Positions 16,232 through 23,019 of a stretch of DNA of 28,745 nt are shown in pieces (position 1 is the first letter of the stretch; each line of letters opens with the position of its first letter). The notes beneath the pieces are model-generated. The model had not been told where the DNA came from. It ran no database searches and worked only from the letters and a program-made list of their open reading frames with translations. The translations under genes were made by a program, and so were the position numbers. The stretch is from positions 1 to 28,745 of IMG/VR virus record IMGVR_UViG_3300009184_000153. One strand, given 5' to 3'. The stretch is from a virus.

Positions 16232-16662
16232 TACCAATACCCAATCAACCTATAAGTGAGACACATGAATGGAGAGAATGGTTTTTTAATTTATGGGAAT
16301 CTCTTGGTGGTGCTCAAGGTCAAATCTTTTATACAGGTTTAAATTTTACAGGATCTAATTTAAATAGTATTCAAACTAGAGCACATAATATTTTACAAGG
16401 ATTACAAGGTGGTAATATAGGTGCTACTGAGTATTACCATTTAGATGCTACTCAATATGCAACTTTAACTTCACTTTCATTGCCTTTATCTATTGCTAAC
16501 GGGGGAACTGGAGCAACTACACAGGCAGGGGCTAGAACTAATTTAGGATTAGGAAGTGGTTTATCTGTAACTATTACTACAGCTGCTTTAACAGCGTTAG
16601 GAACACAGGGTAGTATGACTTTTGTTAATGGTATATTAACTGCACAAACACAGGCGACTTAA
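16216..16662 (+). CDS. Small tail fibre / tail tip-like protein
   Basis: This 148-residue protein overlaps the ejection gene. The N-terminus is 'GLVPIPNQPISETHEWREWFFNLWESLG', a short region seen at the start of phage appendage proteins. A fibre repeat 'SLPLSIANGGTGATTQAGARTNLGLGSG' follows, then a Thr/Ala-rich end. The ANGGTG element is the same as in the large fibre protein at 1763-3400. It may form a short fibre or anchor a longer one. Catalytic motifs are absent. Confidence 0.7.
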   Translation: MATGLVPIPNQPISETHEWREWFFNLWESLGGAQGQIFYTGLNFTGSNLNSIQTRAHNILQGLQGGNIGATEYYHLDATQYATLTSLSLPLSIANGGTGATTQAGARTNLGLGSGLSVTITTAALTALGTQGSMTFVNGILTAQTQAT

Positions 16663-16664
16663 TT

Positions 16665-17060
16665 ATGGAAATGAAGCTTAAACGATTTGAATTTGGTAAA
16701 ACATTTACTATTGGTAAATTATATATAGATGGTATATATCAATGTTTTGTGTTAGAAGATGTTATAAGACCTAAAGGAGAGAAAGTAGATGGACAAACAG
16801 CTATACCTAGCGGCACTTATTCTGTTATTATTGATCGTTCTACCAGGTTTAATAAAGATATGCCTCACATCCTAGATGTGCCTAACTTTACTGGTGTTAG
16901 AATTCATTCAGGTAACTCTTCTAAAAATACAGAAGGGTGTTTATTAGTAGGTACTACTTGGTCAAGTGGTGATTTTATTGGTAACTCTAAGTTAGCTTAT
17001 GATGCTTTATTTAAAAAGCTAGTAGCTACTAATGAAAAGATTACAATTACAATAGAATAA
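16665..17060 (+). CDS. DUF5675-family protein
   Basis: The 131-residue protein starts 2 bases after the preceding stop. It shows the family pattern 'FTIGKLYIDGIYQCFVLEDVIRP', 'GQTAIPSGTYSVIIDRSTRF', 'LDVPNFTGVRIHSGN' and 'NTEGCLLVG'. These proteins share a small beta fold with a His (in RIHSGN) and a Cys (EGCLLVG) positioned like an L,D-transpeptidase-type active site, and they are common in phage lysis regions. The biochemical activity is unproven. Because no classical free endolysin is visible, a cell-wall role here is plausible. It is the last rightward gene, and the terminator hairpin overlaps its stop codon region. Confidence 0.8.
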   Translation: MEMKLKRFEFGKTFTIGKLYIDGIYQCFVLEDVIRPKGEKVDGQTAIPSGTYSVIIDRSTRFNKDMPHILDVPNFTGVRIHSGNSSKNTEGCLLVGTTWSSGDFIGNSKLAYDALFKKLVATNEKITITIE

Positions 17061-17078
17061 AAAAGGGGCCGAAGCCCC
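17059..17078 (-). terminator. Intrinsic terminator with UUCG tetraloop between convergent gene blocks
   Basis: On the minus strand a 5-bp GGGGC/GCCCC stem closes on a TTCG loop (C-UUCG-G, unusually stable) and is followed at once by six T (plus-strand A run 17059-17064). That is a strong terminator for the leftward transcripts ending with the 50-residue gene. Read on the plus strand the same hairpin has a CGAA loop and a weaker T-rich tail (TAATATTATTT), so it may also slow rightward transcripts. Confidence 0.85.
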
Positions 17079-17083
17079 TAATA

Positions 17084-17236
17084 TTATTTAGCGTCCTTTA
17101 AGAAAGCCGCAACTTCATCCCAGTCTTTAAAGATCAAGACTTCGTTAAGCTGTGTCTTTGTTAAAATATCAATCTTAGTACCATTTAAAACATAACCATT
17201 GTTTACTTTGGTAATTTGAACGTTATCAAATTTCAT
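17084..17236 (-). CDS. Hypothetical 50-residue protein
   Basis: This minus-strand frame has an ATG at 17236 and a stop at 17084, preceded by a clear AAGGAGATAGT ribosome site. The protein alternates charged and hydrophobic residues ('VNNGYVLNGTKIDILTKTQL', 'FKDWDEVAAFLKDAK') and could form a small beta-hairpin plus helix. It is the last gene of the leftward block and ends 6 bases before the terminator stem. Function unknown. Confidence 0.7.
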   Translation of the reverse strand: MKFDNVQITKVNNGYVLNGTKIDILTKTQLNEVLIFKDWDEVAAFLKDAK

Positions 17237-17246
17237 ACTATCTCCT

Positions 17247-17384
17247 TTAAAAATTAACTACAACTCTAACTAAAAATAAATCAATCACTAGGTAAATATC
17301 TTCATTCTTAGGATCTACATCTTTACCGCTTACAAGTTCTATTCCAAAAGTACAACCTTGTATTAAATGAAATGTAGCATCCAT
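17247..17384 (-). CDS. Hypothetical 45-residue protein
   Basis: The ATG at 17384 overlaps the ribonucleotide reductase stop by one base (TAATG), and the frame ends at 17247, so translation is probably coupled. The reductase 3' end supplies an in-frame GTAGGAG Shine-Dalgarno. The protein ('FHLIQGCTFGIELVSGKDVD' ... 'YLVIDLFLVRVVVNF') looks beta-rich. No family recognised. Confidence 0.6.
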   Translation of the reverse strand: MDATFHLIQGCTFGIELVSGKDVDPKNEDIYLVIDLFLVRVVVNF

Positions 17385-19270
17385 TATTGCACTCCTACAA
17401 TCTCACAAGCACCCGCAGTACAACTAAGCTCTTGGGTGCCTGTGGTTGTATCTTCTTCCTCTTTTAAGTTACCCCAATCAATCAATGGGAAACTTGCTAC
17501 AAAGGCATCATACTCTTCCTTTGTTATTTCTTGATAAGGTGCTTGTTTATACACGTGATCGGAGTGCGGCAGAAGCGATACTCCTGATACATCACTGAAA
17601 TTATTGTATATCCAATCGCCTATCGTCAAGAACTCGTTATCTTTATAGTATACAGTAATAGATGGATTATGTTCTGTCCAGTTCTTTTGATATACACTAT
17701 AAAGTTTTAATTGTTCAATTGCATTTGTTTCATTTCTAGTAACACCAGACTCCGTTCCTTTTTGAGGGAAACTAAATATAGTAATGTCACTAGGTTTAGT
17801 TACATCAGGTTCATTAGGAACACCTTGTGTTTTAAAGAATAACGTTAACGGATCTTTGTTATCCATACGTACAGTCCTAATATAATATTGACTATATGCA
17901 GGATGAATCCCACTAGAACAACCCACCAACTGACTGACTGTACCACTTGGCTTAACAGTAGTGATAGCAGCAGACACAGGAATACCGAGTCGTTCAGCCC
18001 ACTCTTTATTGATCTTAATCGCATGTTCTCTTAGTTCTGTTAACCATTTAACTGTCTCCTCAGTAGGTTTACTAAGTACAGGATGGTCCATAATACCCGT
18101 CATGCTTACACCAAGTAAACGTTCTTCTTCTTGATTACGTTTCCAATCACTTCTTAAGTATCTAAAGTTTGTAAGGGTGGATTGAAATGTCCCGATAATT
18201 GTTGCGACCCTAACTTTTTCTTTAAGGTCAGCAAGGGTATCGTTCTCTCTGATGACAACTTCACTGAGATTACAAAGCCCTTTAGATCGCAGGATAATTT
18301 CTCCGCAAGGGTTTGTACCGTACTCAAAGCCATCAACATCTCGTCTTCCGTTAGAGCTTGCTTTTTTTGTAGCTGCAACTCTATTAAATAATCCTCTTTC
18401 TCCACTCTTTGATTCATATAATGTTGTCCATTCCTTTAAGAAAATACCTACATCAGGTTTCTCAGTATAGGCTACAGAGTTATTGGCAAGTGCACGTTGC
18501 ACATCAGATTCCCACCAGGCTCCGTTCTTTGCGTTTCGCATCCTATCGTCGGTGAGGTTTGACAAGCTGATAAGAGCTGACCTACGCACACCGCCAACAA
18601 TAACAATATCAGCAACTTTACATACGATGTCATGGCATTCTAAGCTGTTAAGCTTTCTCCCCGCTGCTTTCTTAAAAGTATGAACCGTAAATTGGAACAG
18701 GTCCTCGAGAGGCTTAGGGCCAGATGCTCGGCCTCCAAAAGTTTTAAGCCTAGCTCCTGCAGGTCTGATTCCTGAAGTGTCCCACTTTGGCACTCGTCCT
18801 GAATAGAGTAAGCTAATGAGTTCGCGGTACGCACTAGCCCAGCCAATTCTTGAATCTTTGACTCTAATTGTTGTATCAGTTTCATGGAACTCCTCTGCAA
18901 TAGTAGGTAGGTTATTAGTAAACTGACGTTCTACACTAAAGCCTACGCCAGTACCACACATTAAAACATACATTACTTCATCAAATGCTTTAGGGGAATC
19001 AATAGCAATGAAGCTACAATTGTAACCTGCTATTTCATCACGTTCTAATGCAGCACCCGCTGACATTAAACATCTCATACTAGGCATTACATTAAGATCA
19101 TGTATTGCTTTATTTACTTCTTGATCTGGAAAAGTATCTGGAAAACGATTCTTAAAAAAGCTAGTGTATCTGTTTACAGTTTCTTCCCATGTTTCTCTAC
19201 GGCTTTCATCAGGCATCCATCTTGCATAACGGCTTGCGTGAATAAAACGTTGATAGTCTGTTAATTGCAT
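17384..19270 (-). CDS. nrdJ: Class II (adenosylcobalamin-dependent) ribonucleotide reductase
   Basis: The 628-residue enzyme reduces ribonucleotides to deoxyribonucleotides for phage DNA synthesis. Visible active-site elements are C85 in 'GYNCSF', the radical Cys with its Glu in N320-P-C322-G-E324, and the redox partner C333 in 'GLCNLSEV'. The C-terminal shuttle pair is C-x4-C in 'LSCTAGACEI'. No class I small subunit or class III glycyl-radical motif is present, and the compact single-chain form resembles monomeric B12-dependent triphosphate reductases. The host must supply B12 or take it up. One-base TAATG overlaps link it to small genes on both sides. Confidence 0.92.
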   Translation of the reverse strand: MQLTDYQRFIHASRYARWMPDESRRETWEETVNRYTSFFKNRFPDTFPDQEVNKAIHDLNVMPSMRCLMSAGAALERDEIAGYNCSFIAIDSPKAFDEVMYVLMCGTGVGFSVERQFTNNLPTIAEEFHETDTTIRVKDSRIGWASAYRELISLLYSGRVPKWDTSGIRPAGARLKTFGGRASGPKPLEDLFQFTVHTFKKAAGRKLNSLECHDIVCKVADIVIVGGVRRSALISLSNLTDDRMRNAKNGAWWESDVQRALANNSVAYTEKPDVGIFLKEWTTLYESKSGERGLFNRVAATKKASSNGRRDVDGFEYGTNPCGEIILRSKGLCNLSEVVIRENDTLADLKEKVRVATIIGTFQSTLTNFRYLRSDWKRNQEEERLLGVSMTGIMDHPVLSKPTEETVKWLTELREHAIKINKEWAERLGIPVSAAITTVKPSGTVSQLVGCSSGIHPAYSQYYIRTVRMDNKDPLTLFFKTQGVPNEPDVTKPSDITIFSFPQKGTESGVTRNETNAIEQLKLYSVYQKNWTEHNPSITVYYKDNEFLTIGDWIYNNFSDVSGVSLLPHSDHVYKQAPYQEITKEEYDAFVASFPLIDWGNLKEEEDTTTGTQELSCTAGACEIVGVQ

Positions 19271-19446
19271 TAGTCTATATCTCCGTCCATGGACAATTGT
19301 TTGTTAAAGAATTCGTATTTGTCTTCAATACGGTCAAAGAAAGCATCAACAAGATCAAAAGAATTGATATTTAAAACTTCTAATAAAGTTATTTCATCAA
19401 ACTCCTCAGCAAGTTTTTCTTTAATCTCTTGCAATGTTAACGTCAT
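19270..19446 (-). CDS. Hypothetical acidic 58-residue protein
   Basis: The frame runs from an ATG at 19446 to a TAA at 19270-19272 that overlaps the reductase start. The protein is acidic and helical: 'LQEIKEKLAEEFDEITLLEV', then 'SFDLVDAFFDRIEDKYEFF'. Similar small proteins are common in T7-like marine and freshwater phages without assigned function. Coupling to nrdJ suggests expression in the nucleotide/replication programme. Confidence 0.7.
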   Translation of the reverse strand: MTLTLQEIKEKLAEEFDEITLLEVLNINSFDLVDAFFDRIEDKYEFFNKQLSMDGDID

Positions 19447-19447
19447 T

Positions 19448-19672
19448 TTATGTTTTTAGTTCTTTCAATAGTTCTACATAATGGATAATCTTATTAAGAT
19501 CTTCCACTCCACCTTTGTCTTGCCATCGACATATATATTTAATAATGTTTCCTTCAATATAAGGAATATTATTTTTAGTAATAAATTCAACAGGTTGGAT
19601 TACATACTTCTTGTAATGTGTACCTGCCACTTGTTGTTCTATAGCTTTTTCTAATTTAGGAAATTTACTCAT
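19448..19672 (-). CDS. DUF3310-family protein (T7 gp1.7-related domain)
   Basis: This 74-residue protein has the family signature 'VAGTHYKKYVIQPVEFITKN', followed by 'IEGNIIKYICRWQDKGGVEDLNKIIHYVELL'. The domain occurs in T7 gp1.7, a nucleotide kinase, and alone in many phages. The stand-alone domain is too small to assume kinase activity. It sits next to nrdJ, which fits nucleotide metabolism. There is no Shine-Dalgarno before its ATG; a sigma70-like -10 ends only 6 bases upstream, so it may be translated leaderless or from a longer transcript. Confidence 0.82.
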   Translation of the reverse strand: MSKFPKLEKAIEQQVAGTHYKKYVIQPVEFITKNNIPYIEGNIIKYICRWQDKGGVEDLNKIIHYVELLKELKT

Positions 19673-19678
19673 GCTATT

Positions 19679-19707
19679 ATTATATCATGCCTTTCTGAGA
19701 TTTGCAA
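19679..19707 (-). promoter_or_regulatory. Sigma70-like promoter directly at the DUF3310 start codon
   Basis: On the minus strand TTGCAA (19702-19707), a 17-base spacer and a perfect TATAAT (19679-19684). The predicted start site, about 7 bases downstream, coincides with the ATG at 19672. It lies in the 3' part of a tiny upstream frame, and would drive the DUF3310, 58-residue and nrdJ genes. Confidence 0.55.
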
Positions 19708-19799
19708 GACTTTTTAGAGGGGTTATGATGATAGTAGTTACTACGTTTTTTATCTATGTAGCAAGCCATTGATAGGAATATAATTATTAATACAATCAT
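19680..19799 (-). CDS. Possible 39-residue membrane peptide
   Basis: The frame runs from ATG (19797-19799) to TAA (19680-19682). The N-terminus is hydrophobic ('MIVLIIIFLSMAC'), followed by a basic, His/Asn-rich tail. The LSMAC end could be a weak lipobox. There is no nearby strong ribosome site. The ATG overlaps a TGA that would end an extended reading frame of the upstream nuclease gene (ATGA), which supports coupling if that stop is bypassed. It could also be non-coding sequence carrying the promoter. Confidence 0.4.
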   Translation of the reverse strand: MIVLIIIFLSMACYIDKKRSNYYHHNPSKKSCKSQKGMI

Positions 19800-19852
19800 A
19801 CGTTAACTAATTTCTGTGATCCTTTTGGTTTGAGATTTGTACCATCTCTAAA

Positions 19853-20542
19853 TCAATTACCACATGTTCTACATTGATAACGTTGGTATCTGCTAGTTGT
19901 AGTAATATTAAATCCACGTTTCTGTACGTTTTTAGATTGACAAGTAGGACAGCAATCAGTCGTACCATTAATTACATTGTTGTTAAGGTGATTTTTAATC
20001 CAAGGTTTAAATCGTTCATATACTTTTTCAAGAAGAATAACATCATTCTTGTTGTATGCTTCCATAATCTTCCATGCTTTAGGAATACCAGCCATACACT
20101 GTACCCATAACTCATGACCACTGTGTTCAGTCTTTTTACCTAATCCTAGTTGCTGTGCAACATAATCAAGCTTGTTAGATACAAATCTAAAGCGACTTTT
20201 AGCAACAGTAAGCAAATCAATTTCTTTAAATGGGGCAGGTGGGAACATGCCATGTAATAAGAATTCTTTATTGAGTGATGGGATATCAAATCGTTTACCG
20301 TTGTAATGAATGACGGCATCAGCCTCATCTAGTAATTTATGAATGCCTTCAAGCATTTTCTTATCACCAGATTTCTTAACAGAATCAAACATCATTTTTT
20401 TATCACCCAACCATTTGGCTGCATAACACATAACATATGAAGATTCTTGTAATTGATTGATACCAATATTCTGATCCCATATTCCCCATACGTGTGCCAC
20501 GTTGGGTGCCATTTCAATGTCTAATAGAAGTATCTTACTCAT
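19853..20542 (-). CDS. RNase H-like (DEDD-type) exonuclease with C-terminal zinc ribbon, apparently cut short by TGA
   Basis: This 229-residue protein starts after AAAGGAG. DEDD exonuclease motifs are visible: 'ILLLDIEMAPN' (motif I D and E), 'VIHYNGKRFDIPSL' (motif II) and 'YNKNDVILLEKVY' (motif III). A zinc ribbon follows: CCPTC near 200 and 'YQCRTCGN' at the end. It probably degrades host or phage DNA/RNA during replication or recombination. The frame stops at TGA (19853-19855) directly after CGN, but an aligned 18-codon continuation ('FRDGTNLKPKGSQKLVNV') runs to a second TGA at 19796. Relatives commonly have Trp at this point (CGxW), so this is a nonsense change, a readthrough site or a base error. 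Confidence 0.82.
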   Translation of the reverse strand: MSKILLLDIEMAPNVAHVWGIWDQNIGINQLQESSYVMCYAAKWLGDKKMMFDSVKKSGDKKMLEGIHKLLDEADAVIHYNGKRFDIPSLNKEFLLHGMFPPAPFKEIDLLTVAKSRFRFVSNKLDYVAQQLGLGKKTEHSGHELWVQCMAGIPKAWKIMEAYNKNDVILLEKVYERFKPWIKNHLNNNVINGTTDCCPTCQSKNVQKRGFNITTTSRYQRYQCRTCGN

Positions 20543-20551
20543 ATAGCTCCT

Positions 20552-21166
20552 TTACCAATAGAGTTCCATCTTATTATTTCTTTTTATTAAATGCCCTTGA
20601 AGAGTAATACGATGATCTCCTTGAACAATTTGTTTTAGTCCTGCTATTCTATGTACATTTAAACCATCATGCCATACAATTTGTTTTTCTTGGTATTCTA
20701 AATGTTGTACATTATCTTTAGAGTCAAGCCAATCTATACCACCTCCTAATGTAGGAAGTTTAATTACAATAGTAACTGTTGAGTTGTTTGTACCAATCAA
20801 AGCTAACTTTTCTTGAGGTTTATCAGTATGCCAATTGCCTGCTATACCTTTAAACTTTAAATCAGATTTAAATATATGAAACCCAGGATAAGCTAAATCT
20901 TCTGTTAATGTAACAGGTTCATTTAATTCTTTTGAAAGGTATGCTAAAATTGTATCATATAAATTTGAAAAGTTATCAAGTAATAGTTTATTAAACTTAC
21001 CTTTGTTACCTTCATACTCAAGATCTCCACCATCTAAGTAAGCATTCTTACCTAATGTATAAAAAGGAAAATCACTAGATCTTAATTCCCAATGGTTTTT
21101 AAGTTCAAGTAATTTATTAGTAATAGCTTCGTTATCAATATCTAATGTGTTTACTTTAAACTTCAT
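20552..21166 (-). CDS. 2-oxoglutarate/Fe(II)-dependent oxygenase-like protein (second copy)
   Basis: This 204-residue protein carries H113-T-D115 in 'GNWHTDKP', a distal H172 in 'NVHRIAGL' and R186 in 'GDHRITLQGHL', the order expected for Fe(II) and 2-oxoglutarate binding. 'YPGFHIF' precedes the first ligand as in prolyl-hydroxylase-like folds. It is not a close copy of the oxygenase at 4149-4679. It lies among replication and nuclease genes, so DNA, nucleotide or protein hydroxylation are all possible. Its stop region contains the Shine-Dalgarno of the nuclease gene, and its start overlaps the upstream stop (ATGA). Confidence 0.75.
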   Translation of the reverse strand: MKFKVNTLDIDNEAITNKLLELKNHWELRSSDFPFYTLGKNAYLDGGDLEYEGNKGKFNKLLLDNFSNLYDTILAYLSKELNEPVTLTEDLAYPGFHIFKSDLKFKGIAGNWHTDKPQEKLALIGTNNSTVTIVIKLPTLGGGIDWLDSKDNVQHLEYQEKQIVWHDGLNVHRIAGLKQIVQGDHRITLQGHLIKRNNKMELYW

Positions 21167-21339
21167 TTACGATCCTCAGAAGTTTCTACATGGATAATTC
21201 TTAAATCATTTGCATTAACATTAGGTAAAGCAGCAAGAAATAATTCCATCGCATGATCTTTAGCTACGTTTTCATTTGGACAATGAACCCGTATCTCTGT
21301 CTCATAACGAATCTTTACCCAGTAGTTTTGCTTATTCAT
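21163..21339 (-). CDS. Hypothetical 58-residue protein
   Basis: The frame begins at ATG 21339 and ends in a TGA at 21163 that overlaps the oxygenase start. The protein looks like a beta-alpha-beta unit: 'YWVKIRYETEIRVHCPNENV', 'AKDHAMELFLAAL', 'DLRIIHVETSED'. ATGA overlaps on both sides indicate that it is translated in series with its neighbours. Function unknown. Confidence 0.75.
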   Translation of the reverse strand: MNKQNYWVKIRYETEIRVHCPNENVAKDHAMELFLAALPNVNANDLRIIHVETSEDRK

Positions 21340-21539
21340 TTATAATTTAATCTTTCATCAAGCATTGCATCTGCAATTTTATAAGATTGTTCTGCAAACT
21401 TTTTAACATCTGCATAAGACTTAACACGCAATAAACTATTTAGTGCTTCTAGTGCAAAGTAATCTCTAAGATTCATACCTGTATAGATTTGTTTGTTGTT
21501 ATCTTGACACGGAAAAGCTGGTGAATTTCCTTGACTCAT
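21336..21539 (-). CDS. Small conserved phage protein, unknown function
   Basis: The 67-residue protein has 'GNSPAFPCQDNNKQIYTGMN', followed by 'LRDYFALEALNSLL' and a charged helix ('AEQSYKIADAMLDERL'). The FP...G(M)x-LRDYFA pattern is recurrent in small phage and prophage proteins, none with a proven role to my knowledge. ATGA overlaps join it to both neighbours. Confidence 0.75.
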   Translation of the reverse strand: MSQGNSPAFPCQDNNKQIYTGMNLRDYFALEALNSLLRVKSYADVKKFAEQSYKIADAMLDERLNYK

Positions 21540-21730
21540 GATACCATACCTCCATCTTCTTTAAATAAATCTAGTTCTTGTTGGGCTACATCTGTAGCAA
21601 TACTAAACACGCCACGTCTTACTAATTCTTTAATAGCTAAATCCATTAAGAACGAAGCTTCATTAGCATCAACATGGAAATCAAAGTCTAAAGATCCATC
21701 AGAGTTTTGCACACAATTCTTTATAATCAC
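21536..21730 (-). CDS. Hypothetical 64-residue protein
   Basis: This acidic protein ('LDFDFHVDANEASFLMDLAI' followed by 'KELVRRGVF') is probably helical with a beta start. It overlaps the 3' end of the endonuclease I gene by 32 bases and its own stop overlaps the next start (ATGA). Proteins of this size and pattern occur in T7-like phages without known function. Confidence 0.7.
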   Translation of the reverse strand: MIIKNCVQNSDGSLDFDFHVDANEASFLMDLAIKELVRRGVFSIATDVAQQELDLFKEDGGMVS

Positions 21731-22085
21731 TTAACCAATCCTTTCTAAAGTCTAACCACTTAAAGCCGTTAGCATCTGCCCACATCCAATAAGTTGTTTT
21801 ACTACGTTTGTTAATTTTATTATCAGGATTCATAAATAAAAAGATAACAGTTGTATTAGGATTACAATCCCTAAACCATACCATCTTTTGTCTTGTATCT
21901 AAATCCAGTTTACCTTTTGCTTCTAGATAAATCTTTCTACGTCCTGTTCTAAAGTCAGGAATATATGTTCGTTCCTTTTCAGGTTGTATATATTTAAACT
22001 TATCAGGTTCATATTTAACTGAAGGAAAGTTACTCTTCAGGATTTTCCATACTTGTTCCTCGAGTTTGCTTTTGAACGAGTTCAT
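21699..22085 (-). CDS. T7 endonuclease I-like Holliday junction resolvase
   Basis: The start chosen is ATG 22085, with AAGGA 8 bases before it; a longer frame starting at 22142 has no such site and would extend deeply into the exonuclease gene. The 128-residue protein has the PD-(D/E)xK nuclease residues of T7 gp3: E10 in 'KLEEQVWK', P43-D44 in 'TYIPDF' and E55-x-K57 in 'YLEAKGK', followed by 'TRQKM'. It would resolve branched replication intermediates and help degrade host DNA. It overlaps the exonuclease gene, as gp3 and other early genes cluster in T7. Confidence 0.9.
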   Translation of the reverse strand: MNSFKSKLEEQVWKILKSNFPSVKYEPDKFKYIQPEKERTYIPDFRTGRRKIYLEAKGKLDLDTRQKMVWFRDCNPNTTVIFLFMNPDNKINKRSKTTYWMWADANGFKWLDFRKDWLSDYKELCAKL

Positions 22086-22740
22086 TAAACTTATCCTTCC
22101 AGTCTTCATTTTCTTTACGTCTAATCCATAATACACGACCATTCATTAAGAATTCTTCATCATTGCTGTATGCTTCACGAACAGCATTAAACATTTCTTG
22201 TTCTGTTACACAACCAGCTAGAATCTTTTCTGCTTTCTTAGGGCCAATCTTTTCAATACCTTTAATGTTATCAGAACGGTCTCCAGTTAAACATTGCATA
22301 TAGAAATGAAACATACCTGAATCATTGGTAACTTCTTGAAACTCGTCTTTAACAAAGTTATAGTGCCGACCAGGAATCATAAGTAGGTCTTTGTCAATAG
22401 AGCATATGATTGTATCCTCTGTTTGAGCAATACCTAAAGCGTCATCAGCTTCTTGTCCATCAATTACTTCTGCATTAAATGTAGCAATAAGATACTGTCT
22501 ACACTTTTCAAGCCAGAATGGTTTTTCTTTAGGACGATGAGCTTTATACTCAGGGTATATTGTATACCTAAAGTTATTCTTTCCTGTTAAGAAGAGACGA
22601 TACTCAGTTGCTTCAGTATTGACTAGGATTTGATCTATTAGATCTTCTGCTCTAGCATATACAAAGTCTTCGGCATCGTCATCTTCTAACGTACAGGCAA
22701 CCCTATACGCTACTATGTCAGCATCAATAAGAGCTTTCAA
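22030..22740 (-). CDS. 5'-3' exonuclease (FEN/T7 gp6-like)
   Basis: Translation starts at a TTG (22740) preceded by AAGGAAG, overlapping the HNH gene by 17 bases. The 236-residue protein contains the acidic metal-binding clusters of the flap-endonuclease fold: 'LIDADIVAY', 'GQEADDALG', 'CSIDKDLLMI' and 'LTGDRSDNIKGIEKIGPKKA'. The last is the helix-hairpin-helix DNA-binding region. In T7 the equivalent removes RNA primers and degrades host DNA. It belongs to the replication operon with polymerase and SSB. Confidence 0.92.
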   Translation of the reverse strand: MKALIDADIVAYRVACTLEDDDAEDFVYARAEDLIDQILVNTEATEYRLFLTGKNNFRYTIYPEYKAHRPKEKPFWLEKCRQYLIATFNAEVIDGQEADDALGIAQTEDTIICSIDKDLLMIPGRHYNFVKDEFQEVTNDSGMFHFYMQCLTGDRSDNIKGIEKIGPKKAEKILAGCVTEQEMFNAVREAYSNDEEFLMNGRVLWIRRKENEDWKDKFNELVQKQTRGTSMENPEE

Positions 22741-23011
22741 TTAACTTCCTTTGCTTTTGTTCATCTAAAGTTTTCTCTAAATGGCATGCTTTACATAGTA
22801 CTTGACATTTAGCTATTTCAATATTACGTTTTGCTTCAGTCCAAGACCAAACTCTATGGGTAACTTTCTCTGCTGGATTAATGTGATCTAATTCTAACTG
22901 TTCTTTAGACTCACACTTAACACAACACTTATCTTTATAAAAGGCTCGTTTACGGTTATGTAACCAAGCCCTTTGATAAGCCCTTTGTTTGTCTTTATCT
23001 ATGTAAGGCAT
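22724..23011 (-). CDS. HNH endonuclease
   Basis: This 95-residue protein has a basic N-terminus, C30/C33 in 'KCCVKC', then the beta-beta-alpha metal core 'LELDHINP' (D42, H43) and C73/C76-H77 in 'LCKACHLEKT'. These are the HNH catalytic elements plus a structural zinc site. It may be a free-standing homing endonuclease or a phage nuclease acting on host DNA. It lies between SSB and exonuclease genes and close to the split polymerase, a common location for mobile HNH genes. Confidence 0.88.
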   Translation of the reverse strand: MPYIDKDKQRAYQRAWLHNRKRAFYKDKCCVKCESKEQLELDHINPAEKVTHRVWSWTEAKRNIEIAKCQVLCKACHLEKTLDEQKQRKLIESSY

Positions 23012-23019
23012 AGTTTTAA

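Noticed and set aside
19796-19855. TGA reassigned to Trp throughout the phage
   Set aside because: TGA ends many other genes here (for example at 4152, 5405 and 6299), and TGG is used for Trp throughout.
22086-22142. Upstream extension of the endonuclease I frame to 22142
   Set aside because: No ribosome site there and it lies wholly within the exonuclease gene; ATG 22085 has a well-spaced AAGGA and matches the family N-terminus.
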